DNA from: Planctomycetota bacterium
GTDB lineage: Bacteria > Planctomycetota > Phycisphaerae > WQYP01
Direction: 5' to 3'
NCBI GenBank assembly: GCA_021805985.1
Contig: JAJZDN010000002.1
Span: 80,885-144,884 of the forward strand
DNA: 64,000 nucleotides
The position numbers were made by a program, and so were the translations under genes. This document shows, piece by piece, positions 47,964-58,492 of the stretch. Positions within the stretch are counted from its first letter, which is position 1. The number at the start of each line of letters is the position of its first letter. The notes under the pieces are model-generated. The model saw only the letters and a list, made by a program, of their open reading frames with translations, was not told the origin of the DNA and made no database searches.

Positions 47964-49412
47964 ATGGAAGCATGGATCGGCAGGATATCGAATCAATTCG
48001 GTAAGCGGGCCTTTGTGGCAGCACTTTTGGCCGGAGCCAGTCTGGCGGGAGCGGCCCTGGGAACCGCATCAGCAGCGACACCGGCGAGCACAATGACTCC
48101 CGGGCAGGTGCAGGCGGAATTACAATCCCTTCAGGCCCAGGTAGCGGCGCTGAAAGCCAAAGAACAGAAAACCAGCGACAGCGTGGAAAGCGCCGCGCAG
48201 GTTAAGGCCATTGTTCAGGAAGTGCTGAACAATTCAAAGTCCCAGTCCCAATCTATGGGTAATCAACTCCAGGCCGGCTACGACAACGGCTTTTTTATCC
48301 GCAGTCCAAATAAAGCGTTCAGCTTGACCGTCAATGGTTACCTGCAATTCCGATACAGCTATGCCGGATCGGAAGGGCACGCGCCCAATACAAATTACAA
48401 TACCAGCGGATTCAATTTCCGTCGGGCTCGCCTGATACTGTCCGGAAATGTGTTCAAGAATTTTATCTACTGCATTTCCGGTGATTTTCAAACAGGAATC
48501 TCCGGCGCGACGGTTGGCAATAACAACGCTTTTGCCATTCTTGATACCTGGGCCGGCTATAAATTCAGCCCAGCGGTTATCGTACGGGCAGGTTCAATGC
48601 TGGTTCCCTTTACCCATGTGGAGTATTTCTCATCGGGCACAGAATTCCCTGATTTCGCGGTTGCTGAGGCTCCGTTTGATCCGGTGCGTTCTGACGCGAT
48701 AGATCTTGAAGGGCAGATTATTCCTCATACCTTCAATTACGAAATTCAGATGAACAATGGCTCGACGTCCCAGGACAACGGCAACGTTGGCCCCGGTGGG
48801 CACTTCGGGAACCGTCCGGCCGTCTATGGTAGAGTCAATTTTGCCCAGGGCGGGCGTATCTCCGATTTCAACGACTCACCGGATATTGAATGGCACAAGC
48901 ACCTGGCGTGGTTAATTGGCGCCGCCGCCGGGTACGAATCGCAAAATCCGTTTGCTTCATTCACACCGGGGAGCACCACTGCTCCGGCGGGTATCGGTAC
49001 TTTGAACGGTAATTTGACGCGCTTCACGGTCGACGGGCACGCCAAATACCGTGGGTTCGCGTTTAATAGCGCCCTGTATGCCCAGAACATTGATGCTGCT
49101 CCCGGAACAAGTCTGGTAGGCACGGGACACAGTTCCTTGTTTGAAACCGGGTATTACCTTGAAGCAGGCTATTTTCTGGTACCGCACAAATGGGAAATCG
49201 CCGGGCGGTATGGTGAACTTATGTACAATCGCACCAACCAGCACCAGTACGAAGCCACCGGTGGCGTGAATTATTATATCTTTGGCGAAAATGCCAAGAT
49301 TCAAGCCGCCGTAACGTATGTGCAGGATGCTCAGTACACCAATTCCAATTTGGGAACCACGGCTGGTTCTAACGACTGGATCGGCCAGGTTCAGTTCCAG
49401 TTCAAGTTCTAA
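47964..49412 (+). CDS. Outer-membrane porin (phosphate-selective porin O/P-like)
   Basis: Signal peptide, coiled-coil MTPGQVQAELQSLQAQVAALKAKE, then NGYLQFRYSYAGSEG...FNFRRARLILSGNVFKNFIYCISGDF...; ends in FQFKF. Confidence 0.82.
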   Translation: MEAWIGRISNQFGKRAFVAALLAGASLAGAALGTASAATPASTMTPGQVQAELQSLQAQVAALKAKEQKTSDSVESAAQVKAIVQEVLNNSKSQSQSMGNQLQAGYDNGFFIRSPNKAFSLTVNGYLQFRYSYAGSEGHAPNTNYNTSGFNFRRARLILSGNVFKNFIYCISGDFQTGISGATVGNNNAFAILDTWAGYKFSPAVIVRAGSMLVPFTHVEYFSSGTEFPDFAVAEAPFDPVRSDAIDLEGQIIPHTFNYEIQMNNGSTSQDNGNVGPGGHFGNRPAVYGRVNFAQGGRISDFNDSPDIEWHKHLAWLIGAAAGYESQNPFASFTPGSTTAPAGIGTLNGNLTRFTVDGHAKYRGFAFNSALYAQNIDAAPGTSLVGTGHSSLFETGYYLEAGYFLVPHKWEIAGRYGELMYNRTNQHQYEATGGVNYYIFGENAKIQAAVTYVQDAQYTNSNLGTTAGSNDWIGQVQFQFKF

Positions 49413-49448
49413 CCCAATTTGGGGTATGGAATTCCTCTATTCCACTGT

Positions 49449-49488
49449 GCGCGGGGCTTGGCTTTTAGCCAAGCCCCGCGCTGTTTTT
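49449..49488 (+). terminator. Rho-independent terminator after the porin gene
   Basis: GCGCGGGGCTTGGCT-TTT-AGCCAAGCCCCGCGC followed by TGTTTTT. Confidence 0.9.
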
Positions 49489-49514
49489 CAGGCGTAACTG
49501 TGGATTCAGTATTT

Positions 49515-49585
49515 ACAGTAAATTCAGAACATGCAGTAATTGCAGAATGTGCAGTACATTCAGAGTATGCAGTGATTTCAGATTT
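49515..49585. repeat. 18-bp tandem repeat, ~4 units
   Basis: ACAGTAAATTCAGAACAT / GCAGTAATTGCAGAATGT / GCAGTACATTCAGAGTAT / GCAGTGATTTCAGATTT. Confidence 0.8.
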
Positions 49586-49643
49586 GCAGTGGCCGAAAGG
49601 TGTATTCGTCCAACAATATAGCAGCGCCAGCGCTTCAATAGCC

Positions 49644-49691
49644 TTCCAGATTCCAGATTCCAAGTTCCAGGTTCCAGATTGCAGATTCCAG
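49644..49691. repeat. Heptamer tandem repeat (TTCCAGA)~7
   Basis: TTCCAGA TTCCAGA TTCCAAG TTCCAGG TTCCAGA TTGCAGA TTCCAG. Confidence 0.9.
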
Positions 49692-49720
49692 CCGCCGTTG
49701 GCGAGCTTGTGAAGCGGAAG

Positions 49721-50356
49721 CTATTTCAGCTCCACGCTCCAATAGGCGTGGTCGAGGAAGTGTTTCCATGTGGCGTATTTGTCGGATTCCAGCCGGACGT
49801 TGATCACCGGGTTGCGCCGGGGTTTAATCGGTGGCTTAAGCAGGTGCATACCCGCCTGATGTGGCGTGCGGCCGCCCTTGCGGGCATTGCAATACACACA
49901 AGCGCATACCAGATTCTCCCAAATGGTTTTACCACCCAGAGCGCGCGGCACCACGTGGTCCAGTGACAGTTCACTGGTGGGAAATTTGCGACGGCAATAT
50001 TGGCACGCCCCGTGATCGCGCGCGTAAATATTGCGGCGGTTAAGTTTTACGTCCTGCCGCGGCAGGCGATCATAACCCAAGAGCCGGATAATGCGCGGCA
50101 CGGCCAACTCATAACGCACCGTGCGGACAAAGTCATGACTATCACGTTCAAATTGCGCTTTAAGCTGGGAAATTTCCGTCCAGGATTCTATGTCGTAGGA
50201 AAAATAATTGCCGTTCTCAACGGAAATGACTTCCGCGATATTCTTACATAACAGAGTGAAGGCCCGGCGGGCATTGACGACGCGAACCGCCATATACAGG
50301 CGGTTGAGTACCAGCACATTGCAGGATAAGCCGGAGGGTGGATAGGTTTCTGCCAC
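49721..50356 (-). CDS. HNH endonuclease
   Basis: RDHGACQYCRRKFPTSELSLDHVVPRALGGKTIWENLVCACVYCNARKGGRTP. Confidence 0.92.
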   Translation of the reverse strand: MAETYPPSGLSCNVLVLNRLYMAVRVVNARRAFTLLCKNIAEVISVENGNYFSYDIESWTEISQLKAQFERDSHDFVRTVRYELAVPRIIRLLGYDRLPRQDVKLNRRNIYARDHGACQYCRRKFPTSELSLDHVVPRALGGKTIWENLVCACVYCNARKGGRTPHQAGMHLLKPPIKPRRNPVINVRLESDKYATWKHFLDHAYWSVELK

Positions 50357-50554
50357 GGCAAAAACTCCGCATCAGCGCGGCTGGTTCTCCTTGGCGGCAT
50401 TCCGGTAAAAAAAAGCGACAGGCCTTTCCAACCGGTGCCTGGCCGTTGCAACCGCAAATGCGGCCGCAAAAGTCAGGAGTTCCAGCCCAACGTCTGATAC
50501 ATTGTCATCGCAAGGGGCTTTATGTTCAAGCGCGCACAAGTTATGTGCATTCAT

Positions 50555-52771
50555 TTATGCACCCGGCAGCGTTTTATCCGCCGGTCGGGCGGCGGGCGCG
50601 GCGGAACCCGCGTACTCAAAGAATGTACGGTAATTTTGCCGGAAGTAGCCTGCGCTGTAAGTCTGGGCGGCGTTAAGGACGATTCCAATAAGGTTCGCCC
50701 GCACTTGCCGCAGTTGTTCACGGATACGCCCGACCGTGCCGCGGGTAATCATGCCGGCACGAAGTACGGCGATCACGCCATCCACGCGTGATGCAAGGTT
50801 AATGGAATCGGCTACAAACGTCAGCGGAGCGCCGTCAAAAATGATCATATCAAACTGGGTTTTCATCTGCGCCAGCACATCGGGAAATGCGCGGTGATCG
50901 GTCAGTTCCGTCGGCAATTTTGACCGTGATCCGCACCCCAAAACATGCAGGGCCGGCACTTCCGGTGACTGGGCAATGGCTTGGTCCAGCATAGCGCGGC
51001 CCGCCAGAACATCGGCTAAACCGATTTCCGGCACAAATGGATAAACGCTCTGCAGGGTGGGGCGGTAGAAATTGGCGTCTACCAGCAGCACTTTCATATC
51101 GCTGATGGCAATGCTGTTCGCCAGATTGCTGGCCACCGTGCTGGCTCCGCCACCTGGCGAGAAGCTCGCCACCAGCAACGTTTGGATGGGCCGGTCTGAG
51201 GCCGATGCCGCCAGTCGCCCGCGAATTTGCCGAAACGACTCTGCCGTCATGGAGGCCGGCGAGTTACGCACACTCATCATGGGACTGCCGGTTAACAGGG
51301 GATCATCGGCATGATCGGGGATAAAGCCCAGCAGAGGCAGCCGCATGACACCGGTGACATCACGTGGGGTGTTAACCCGGGTGTTGGTAACTTCCACCAG
51401 ATACGCCAAACCGAAAGACAGCAACAATCCGAAGACCAGACCACCGATAAGGAAATGGTAGATCTTGGGGAAGGACATTTTCTTGGGGGCAATGGCGGAG
51501 TTGCGCAGTTGGACCTTGGATTCATCAATGGTGCGTTGCAGGTTCATCATGGTGCTGCGATCAATGAGGTGATTAAGCAGGGTTTGATTGGTTTTCAAAG
51601 TGGCCAGTAGACTGTCGTATTCTTGTACGGCGGCATCTAAGTCGTGCACCAGTCGTTGTTCCTGCTGCACGCGGCGTTGCGTGGACGCCAGCATCGCTTC
51701 CGCGGCCTGCATACGTGTTTGTGCGGCCTGCTGCATTTGCAGCCGGCCGCGGACTGTGAGCCTCTGCTTAAGTTGATCAATTTGCCGTTGCAGACTGGCC
51801 TGCCGGATTTCCAGAGCGATAGTGCCGCGATAACCGGATCCCAATGTTGTTTTGGAAACGACAACGGATTGCTTGAGATCCATAAGATTAAGCTGCAATT
51901 CCCGCAGATTTTGGTCATTATCAACCACTTGCTGCATTTCAGGAGAAAGCTGCAAGGTGTTGTTGGCAACTTGCGACTTAATTTGGGCGTATGCTGCCTG
52001 TGCTTCCTTGGACCGAATTTCAGATCTAATTTCAAACGTGTTAAGCGTGGCCAGTGTGTCGGCCAAAACGGTATGTTGTTCAATGAGGCCGGGAACGTCA
52101 TGCGCTACGCGGAAGGTTTCCACGCGGGCTTGCAACGCTTCAACCTTAGCCTGCATGCTGGCTTCGGCTGCGGCCACGCTTTGCGCTTCGCGCGAAAGCT
52201 GAGATCGTTCCTGATTGCGCACATAATTGAGATAAACGTTGCTGACGGCATTGACCAGATCAGCTGTTTCGTGCGGGTGATGCCAGGACAGGCTGACTTC
52301 AAACAAATTGGTGTGGGGGATAGGTGCCACAACCAGGTCTTTCCGCAGGTAATCCATGGCGTCTGAAGAATGGGCAATCAACCAGGAGCTTTTTTCCGAA
52401 GGCACTTTGACGCTTTGTTGAAAGGCATTGGTCTGCAACGCGGTTTGCAGCACATCTGGACTGCGAACCAGTACCACCTGACTGTTGATAAATCGGCTGA
52501 CTCCGGCGTCGACGGCGTACCCAGTGTTTTGGCGGGAGTTCAGCGGATTTGGCAAATTGGGCCGCACTTCAAAAATCGAGTACGCGGTCCAGCGCGGATC
52601 ATACTTCCTGAATGCCAGAAACAATGCTGCTCCGACAATAAGTCCCAGCAATGTGCCGATAAGAATCAGCCACTTATACCGGCGCAGGATATAACCCAAC
52701 TTGGGCCCGGTTGACAGGTTATTTTGATCCGGCATTGATCCGGCCAAGGCAAGCGCGTTTGATTGCGTCAT
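50555..52771 (-). CDS. Wzc-like polysaccharide chain-length/BY-kinase-type protein with degenerate Walker A
   Basis: N- and C-terminal TM with GNVR/coiled-coil region; ATPase region TLLVASFSPGGGASTVASNLANSIAISDMKVLLVDANFYRPTLQ; C-terminal Tyr-rich tail. Confidence 0.87.
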   Translation of the reverse strand: MTQSNALALAGSMPDQNNLSTGPKLGYILRRYKWLILIGTLLGLIVGAALFLAFRKYDPRWTAYSIFEVRPNLPNPLNSRQNTGYAVDAGVSRFINSQVVLVRSPDVLQTALQTNAFQQSVKVPSEKSSWLIAHSSDAMDYLRKDLVVAPIPHTNLFEVSLSWHHPHETADLVNAVSNVYLNYVRNQERSQLSREAQSVAAAEASMQAKVEALQARVETFRVAHDVPGLIEQHTVLADTLATLNTFEIRSEIRSKEAQAAYAQIKSQVANNTLQLSPEMQQVVDNDQNLRELQLNLMDLKQSVVVSKTTLGSGYRGTIALEIRQASLQRQIDQLKQRLTVRGRLQMQQAAQTRMQAAEAMLASTQRRVQQEQRLVHDLDAAVQEYDSLLATLKTNQTLLNHLIDRSTMMNLQRTIDESKVQLRNSAIAPKKMSFPKIYHFLIGGLVFGLLLSFGLAYLVEVTNTRVNTPRDVTGVMRLPLLGFIPDHADDPLLTGSPMMSVRNSPASMTAESFRQIRGRLAASASDRPIQTLLVASFSPGGGASTVASNLANSIAISDMKVLLVDANFYRPTLQSVYPFVPEIGLADVLAGRAMLDQAIAQSPEVPALHVLGCGSRSKLPTELTDHRAFPDVLAQMKTQFDMIIFDGAPLTFVADSINLASRVDGVIAVLRAGMITRGTVGRIREQLRQVRANLIGIVLNAAQTYSAGYFRQNYRTFFEYAGSAAPAARPADKTLPGA

Positions 52772-52929
52772 GGTATCCCTTTAAAAGGCTCAAGACGAAA
52801 ATTACATACAACTGAACAGAGTTGAAGCTCTGTATGCTATCTTTATACCCGGTTTTACGCCCGAGGCAAGCGTAAAAGAAACTCTTTGCTAAAAAATAAC
52901 GGCCTATAAAGTAGGGCGTCCGCTCCAAG

Positions 52930-55900
52930 TCATCCTTGGATTTTTTTCAGCAACTCCTGCGCTCGAGACAGAATCGGATCATGCGTGCTTTCGGCCAGTT
53001 TAATTCCCGTTTTGAGAATTTCTACTGCACGAGTTTTATTTTTCTGGGCCACCAGCACCCTTGCCAAATGATAATAAGCGGTTGCCGGAGGATTATACCG
53101 CAGGCTGTGATCCAACGCTTCCGCAGCACCCCTAAGATCGCCGTTTAAAAAGCGTATCCATCCCAGCGTGTCCAGCACGTCGCCATTGGCCGCATACCGG
53201 CCAGACCCCGCCTGCTTAGTAAGCAGGGCGTTGCAGCGTTCGGCATACGCCAAGGCCTTTGCCGGCTCATGGAGCTTAACGGCCAGCAGGTACGCCAGGT
53301 TGTTGAGAATCGCAGGATTATTCGCATTGGCTTTCAGAATATCCAGGTAATAATCCCGGCAAGCCGTATAGTTTTTGAGTTGATAGCATGAAAATGCAGC
53401 AATTTCCAGCGCCGCATGGCTAATCGCCGCACTTGGTTTCGCGGACAGTGCCGCTTTAGCCGAAGCTAATGCAGCCGAATTTTGTTTGTTCGCAAATTGT
53501 ACGACAGCTCGCGCTGCATCCAGCAGGGGCCTGCTAATTTGCGAATTGGAATCCATCGCATCGATGGATTTAATAATCGCATCCAGCTTGCCCGCGGGCT
53601 TAAAAGCGGATTGATAGGCGGAAAGAACGGTGAAAAATTGTGCAGGATTTTCTGCTGTGCGTTCCAAGGCCTGGGAAAAATCTTTCGTCGACGCCGGGAA
53701 ATCATGTAGTTTGGCGTTGGCATCTGCCCGTTCCAGGTACAGTTCCACCGCACCCGGTGAAACCGCCAGGGCTTTGGAAGCGACACCAATCGCCGTATGC
53801 ACATCCCCTGCGGCCTCCAGTACCTGCACATAGACGATTGCCGCGGCAGTGCTCTGATTGGCCATCTGGAACGCCCGTTGAGCGGTCGCTACCGCCCGAT
53901 TTTTATGCCCGGTTAAAAGGTCATAGCGTGCCCGGAGCATGACCCATTGCGGACTTGCTGGGAAAGCCTGATGCGACTGAGTCAACAGCGTATTGAGTCG
54001 ACGCATCGGTTGCAGCGTTCGCAAGGAAGCGGCGGCATCGCTGGTATCGGCCGGTGTTAGTGTCAAATAACGCTGTGAAAGATCAAACAGCAGGGTGGCC
54101 AATTGCAGTCTGGCCGCCTGATCTGTCGGAGCAGATTTCAAAACGGAGTTGTATTGATAAACGGCCTCGGCAAATTGTCCCGCACCGGCATACGCCTGGG
54201 CCAGCAGTTGTTCGGCCGCCAAATCCGACGTATCGGAGGTAGTCAGCAACTGCAATTCAGTGATAGCCCTGGCATACTGCGGTCTGGGCGGTGAAAGCAG
54301 TAACGTGGCCATATCATAAAGTGCATGCGGATCATGCGGATTAAGCGTCAGCGCCTGCGCTAGGGCTTTTTTGGCGTTATCCTTATGGCCCGACTGCAGA
54401 TAACCAAAGCCTTCCAGAACCAAAGCTTCCTCGTCTGCGGGATTTTTGGCAAGAATTCGTTTTTGCAGCAACGCGATGCCTTTGGCCGGATTGCCCGCAC
54501 GTATTAGCGTTTCCGCATAGCGCAGGGTGATGGTGCGGTTGTCTGGTACAGAGTCATACAGGCCGGAATATTGTTTTAATGCCAGCTTAAACTTACCGGC
54601 GTTAAAGTACATATCGCCTAACCGTCGCTCGATGGTATGGCTCCCTTTGGGCTGATCTTTCAGTGCGGCGTTATACACTTGAACCGCCTGATTCAGGTTG
54701 CCCGAATTCTGGTAAAAATCTCCCAGCATCAGCCGGCCTGCAAATGCGATAGTCTTGTTGGAGTTTTCCGCCAGAGATTCAAAAACCTGCTGGGCGGCGG
54801 CTGTATTTTTTTCCAGAACGTACAGCTCGCCTAATTCTCTGGCCAGTTGCAGATTATCTGGCTGACTCTTACGTGCTTTGAGCAACAGAGCTACTGCACG
54901 AGATGGTTCTTTCGCCCGCACATACAGCAGACCTAATCGTGCAATATTATTTAGATCCGTGGGGTTCTGCTTGTAGATGGCCAGCCGGCGCGTGATTTCC
55001 GGTCCCGGCTTGCCGTACAAATCCATAAATTGATAGTGCCAGTTTTCCAATTGGCTATCTTGCGGATAATACGCCAAGCCCTGATTTACCAGATCCCTGG
55101 CTCGCTGAATATCCGCCGGCGCATTGGATTGCAGATAGTATTGCACCAAGGCCGTCAGGGCATCAAGGTCGTCCGGCTTGGCTTGCAACGCCCCAGTCAA
55201 CGCGGTTACGCCATCGCGCACATCTCCCGAGGAAAGTAAGGCAATGCCGTAAAATGTTTTGATGTTGGCATCATCCGGATGTTTTTTCAAAACCGCGGAA
55301 AGTGTCTTGGCGGCGCTGGCGGAATTTCCTTGAGCAATTTGCAGTTGTGCCCGCAAAAAGGCCCCCTGGTAGCCGTCGGCGTTCAGATCGGCCCCGCGAC
55401 TTGCCAGTTGACTGGCAAGTTTGAAATTCTTCTGGGCAATCGCCACGCGAAATTGCGCTTCGAGAACGCGCGTATTATTTGGATGGGCTTTGGCCAATGG
55501 AACCAGCACGCTGGCGGCCTTAGCGTTATTGTTGCTGGAGAGATAAAACCGGCTTAGCAGTAGTCCCCGCTCCAGTGGATCAGATAATTTGGCAATCGCG
55601 GCAAGCTGGGCCTGCTGGGCCGAAACGCCGGCTACGGATATTTGGGCGATGTTGCTGGTTAACGGCCCCATGGCGACGGTTGGCATGGGCGACTTTGGAT
55701 TTGCTAACTGATCATTGATCAGAATAAACTGCAGGTTGGTAGGCGCTATCCGCAAAGCATTTTTGATCAGCGCCTGCGCCGCAACACGCTGATGCAGCCC
55801 GGCCATCGCTGCGTAGGCAACGGTGACAACCCGCGGATCCCCGGGGGATTGCTTCAACCACGGAGCCATCGCTTTTTCAGCCTGCGCATAGTGCTTTTCC

Positions 55901-57597
55901 GCCAAGTCCAGGCGGCCCTTCAACTGTGCCAGTGAAAAGCTTTGATTGGTGTCAATGCGTGCCAGAAGCCGTCGCAATTCACTGCGGCGATTCAGATTCG
56001 CCAAAGAAAGAGCTTCAATTTTTAATGCCGCGAGATTTTTGGGATCACTTTTCAGCACAGCCTGTGCCGTGGCCAAAGCCTGCTTGGGATTCTGTTGCAC
56101 CATCAATTGCGCTCGGGCCAGGGCCACACTGGGTTGGCCGGGGAAGTATTTTTGAATCTCATCGAACACGCCCAGCGCCGATCCGGACTGGCCGCGAATC
56201 TGATAAATCTGGGCTTGCAGTTGTTTTTCGGTCAGCCAAAGCGACATATCCTGGGAATTTCCCGGTGAAAGAATGGCGTCCGCCTGGGCGATCCACCGTT
56301 GGGATGCGTTCAGACGTCCCTGGGCAAAGCGCAAGCGGGCACGAGCCACATATACCCATGCAGATTGCGGCATTCGCTGGGCTACCCATGCCAGCGTGTC
56401 CGAGGCACGCGACAGATCGCTCTTCCTGGCACCCGACCCGCCCGGCGCTTCCATCGCTAGTTGCAGATATGCCCCCATGAGCATCTGATTAATTCGCAGG
56501 CTCACACTCTGATTAAGTTCCGGCGTCAAGCCGCCACCGGGTGCCGGGTGCGTTAAGCCCAGTTTCAGATATTTAATGGCCGCTTCAGGTTTATTGGCCC
56601 TGCGCAGAAATTCGCCTTCTGCGGCGTAGGCGCTCATATTGTCCGGTCTAATGGCAATAACTTTTTTGAACATGGCTGCGACGCTTAACGGGCTGGCACC
56701 GGAAGCGAGCATTTGCTGTGCTCGGGCCTCCAGGACTTTGGCGCTATTGGGAGCCAACTTTTCCGCTGCCGCCAAGGTCTTGGCTGCCTCAGCCGCGTGC
56801 CCCGGTACCGTGCGATATATTGCCGCCAGGGAAAGTAAAGCATCAACATTGCGGGGATATTTGGCCGAAAACGCCTGAACAATCGCGATGCCTTTGTCAA
56901 AAAGTTTGTTCATGGTGGCGGTGTTGATCAGATTCTGTTCATGTTCCGCCGCCGCCTGCTGCAAATATACCTGTGCCAGAAGCACATGGGGAAGAATATT
57001 CTTCTCCTGGAGTTTACAGGCGGTTCGCAAATCAGCTTTGGCCGCTGTAAAACGCCGATCTGTTAATGCAGCTAATCCGGAAACGGAGCGCAAGCGGGCC
57101 TGCGCGCGGTCCATATAAGCGGTGATGTCTTTGGGATCCAGTTTTATAACATGCGTTGCCTGATGTTGAATCTGCTGCCAGAGAGCTGAATCATTGCCGG
57201 AGTGCACGGCATCCTGATAAAAGGCATTTAAAAGCTTTTTGCGTGCGGATAGCAAATTGGGATTTTGTTGAATCGCGGCGTGCCAATCGCTTAACGCGGC
57301 ACGGTATCGCTGGATATTCTTTCCGGTGGTCTGAAAATTTAAATCGCCGAGTTTAACAAGAATTTCCGCCGCCTGTGGCAGATGCTCGCGCAACGCCACG
57401 ACGGCCGCCTGCTGATAAAGTTGCCGCGCCATTTCGGTGTCATTTTTTTTCAAGGCGGCTTTAGCTTCCGCCACCAACCGCGTGGGATTGTTGTTAATTT
57501 TGATCAGAATGTAATAAATCCCGGCGATGCCGCCGAATATCGCGATTAGAACAACAATCAGTATTGTCAAAAATCGTGTATTAACCCGTTTAGCCAT
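52930..57597 (-). CDS. Giant TPR-repeat protein of PEP-CTERM/exosortase system type (PrsT-like)
   Basis: 1555 aa, N-terminal TM, TPR motifs throughout, adjacent to exosortase and EpsI genes. Confidence 0.85.
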   Translation of the reverse strand: MAKRVNTRFLTILIVVLIAIFGGIAGIYYILIKINNNPTRLVAEAKAALKKNDTEMARQLYQQAAVVALREHLPQAAEILVKLGDLNFQTTGKNIQRYRAALSDWHAAIQQNPNLLSARKKLLNAFYQDAVHSGNDSALWQQIQHQATHVIKLDPKDITAYMDRAQARLRSVSGLAALTDRRFTAAKADLRTACKLQEKNILPHVLLAQVYLQQAAAEHEQNLINTATMNKLFDKGIAIVQAFSAKYPRNVDALLSLAAIYRTVPGHAAEAAKTLAAAEKLAPNSAKVLEARAQQMLASGASPLSVAAMFKKVIAIRPDNMSAYAAEGEFLRRANKPEAAIKYLKLGLTHPAPGGGLTPELNQSVSLRINQMLMGAYLQLAMEAPGGSGARKSDLSRASDTLAWVAQRMPQSAWVYVARARLRFAQGRLNASQRWIAQADAILSPGNSQDMSLWLTEKQLQAQIYQIRGQSGSALGVFDEIQKYFPGQPSVALARAQLMVQQNPKQALATAQAVLKSDPKNLAALKIEALSLANLNRRSELRRLLARIDTNQSFSLAQLKGRLDLAEKHYAQAEKAMAPWLKQSPGDPRVVTVAYAAMAGLHQRVAAQALIKNALRIAPTNLQFILINDQLANPKSPMPTVAMGPLTSNIAQISVAGVSAQQAQLAAIAKLSDPLERGLLLSRFYLSSNNNAKAASVLVPLAKAHPNNTRVLEAQFRVAIAQKNFKLASQLASRGADLNADGYQGAFLRAQLQIAQGNSASAAKTLSAVLKKHPDDANIKTFYGIALLSSGDVRDGVTALTGALQAKPDDLDALTALVQYYLQSNAPADIQRARDLVNQGLAYYPQDSQLENWHYQFMDLYGKPGPEITRRLAIYKQNPTDLNNIARLGLLYVRAKEPSRAVALLLKARKSQPDNLQLARELGELYVLEKNTAAAQQVFESLAENSNKTIAFAGRLMLGDFYQNSGNLNQAVQVYNAALKDQPKGSHTIERRLGDMYFNAGKFKLALKQYSGLYDSVPDNRTITLRYAETLIRAGNPAKGIALLQKRILAKNPADEEALVLEGFGYLQSGHKDNAKKALAQALTLNPHDPHALYDMATLLLSPPRPQYARAITELQLLTTSDTSDLAAEQLLAQAYAGAGQFAEAVYQYNSVLKSAPTDQAARLQLATLLFDLSQRYLTLTPADTSDAAASLRTLQPMRRLNTLLTQSHQAFPASPQWVMLRARYDLLTGHKNRAVATAQRAFQMANQSTAAAIVYVQVLEAAGDVHTAIGVASKALAVSPGAVELYLERADANAKLHDFPASTKDFSQALERTAENPAQFFTVLSAYQSAFKPAGKLDAIIKSIDAMDSNSQISRPLLDAARAVVQFANKQNSAALASAKAALSAKPSAAISHAALEIAAFSCYQLKNYTACRDYYLDILKANANNPAILNNLAYLLAVKLHEPAKALAYAERCNALLTKQAGSGRYAANGDVLDTLGWIRFLNGDLRGAAEALDHSLRYNPPATAYYHLARVLVAQKNKTRAVEILKTGIKLAESTHDPILSRAQELLKKIQG

Positions 57598-57640
57598 GCT
57601 GTTTCCTTCAAATCTCTCGCGAGAGTTATGGTTTCACAAA

Positions 57641-58492
57641 TCAGTGTTTTTCGCTTTTGACATCCGTTGCGGCCGGTTTTACAGCACGCGTTGCGCTGGG
57701 ATGCGTTGCGGGTGCATTAAGTTTTTTCCAATTCGGCAGCAACCGTTCAATGGCCGGCAAAGAGGCTCGAATAAACGAAGCAATCGCCTTCCTGGCCTGC
57801 GGCCGTGTAGTTAAGCCGCCCGGACCCTCCGCGGTGACTTCGATTTTTGCATCATACCCGTATTTGCTGGTCGTCCGCCAGAATAACTCACTGACCTGCT
57901 GCGGATTGGGTGCATATCGTCCGTCTACCTGAAATACATACGCCACGTTGATATATCGTCCACGGTGCTGATCCATACTTAACGGAATTCCGGAATCACT
58001 CATTTTGGGGGCATAAAACGAAAGAAACCGCATTTCCAGATTGGAGGTTTTGCCATCGGCATGGGGCACGTGATGGATGGTTATAAATGTGTCATGAATG
58101 CGCTTCATGCCGATGCCCGCCCAACACACATTTGGAACATGGGGCGTAGCAAAATCCGTAGGATAATAGTTCAGATTCACGCGCACCTGCGACCCCGGTG
58201 AACCGGGCGGCATTTTTGTGTTCACATAGGGGCGTAACAGGTAATGGTGCGTACCAAGTACCTGCACGACTTCTGCGGAAAGGCGCTGATCGACCGCCCC
58301 TTTGGGCATGACCCATTGGCCAAGTTTTTTTGGCAGACTCCGTAAAGGGGCCTGGAGTGGCGTATGGAGTTTTTGCAATACCACATTGAACGCATGGGAA
58401 GCCACCGTCAAGGATACCAGCCCCGCAACAAGAACGCCTATCGCGACCAGCGGGGGATAGAGTTTTTTAGGTGATGGTGTGCCATTGCTCAT
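57641..58492 (-). CDS. EpsI-like exosortase-associated protein (DUF3485)
   Basis: N-terminal TM, then LRSLPKKLGQWV...YLLRPYVN...VRVNLNYYPTDFATPHVPNVCWAGIGM; overlaps exosortase by 4 bp. Confidence 0.82.
   Translation of the reverse strand: MSNGTPSPKKLYPPLVAIGVLVAGLVSLTVASHAFNVVLQKLHTPLQAPLRSLPKKLGQWVMPKGAVDQRLSAEVVQVLGTHHYLLRPYVNTKMPPGSPGSQVRVNLNYYPTDFATPHVPNVCWAGIGMKRIHDTFITIHHVPHADGKTSNLEMRFLSFYAPKMSDSGIPLSMDQHRGRYINVAYVFQVDGRYAPNPQQVSELFWRTTSKYGYDAKIEVTAEGPGGLTTRPQARKAIASFIRASLPAIERLLPNWKKLNAPATHPSATRAVKPAATDVKSEKH

Noticed and set aside
49409-49712. Small ORFs on both strands across the porin terminator and tandem repeats
   Set aside because: They traverse a strong terminator hairpin and microsatellite-like repeats; no start/RBS support.
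52930-57597. Numerous small ORFs antisense to the giant TPR gene
   Set aside because: Typical spurious antisense ORFs in GC-rich alpha-helical repeat coding DNA.
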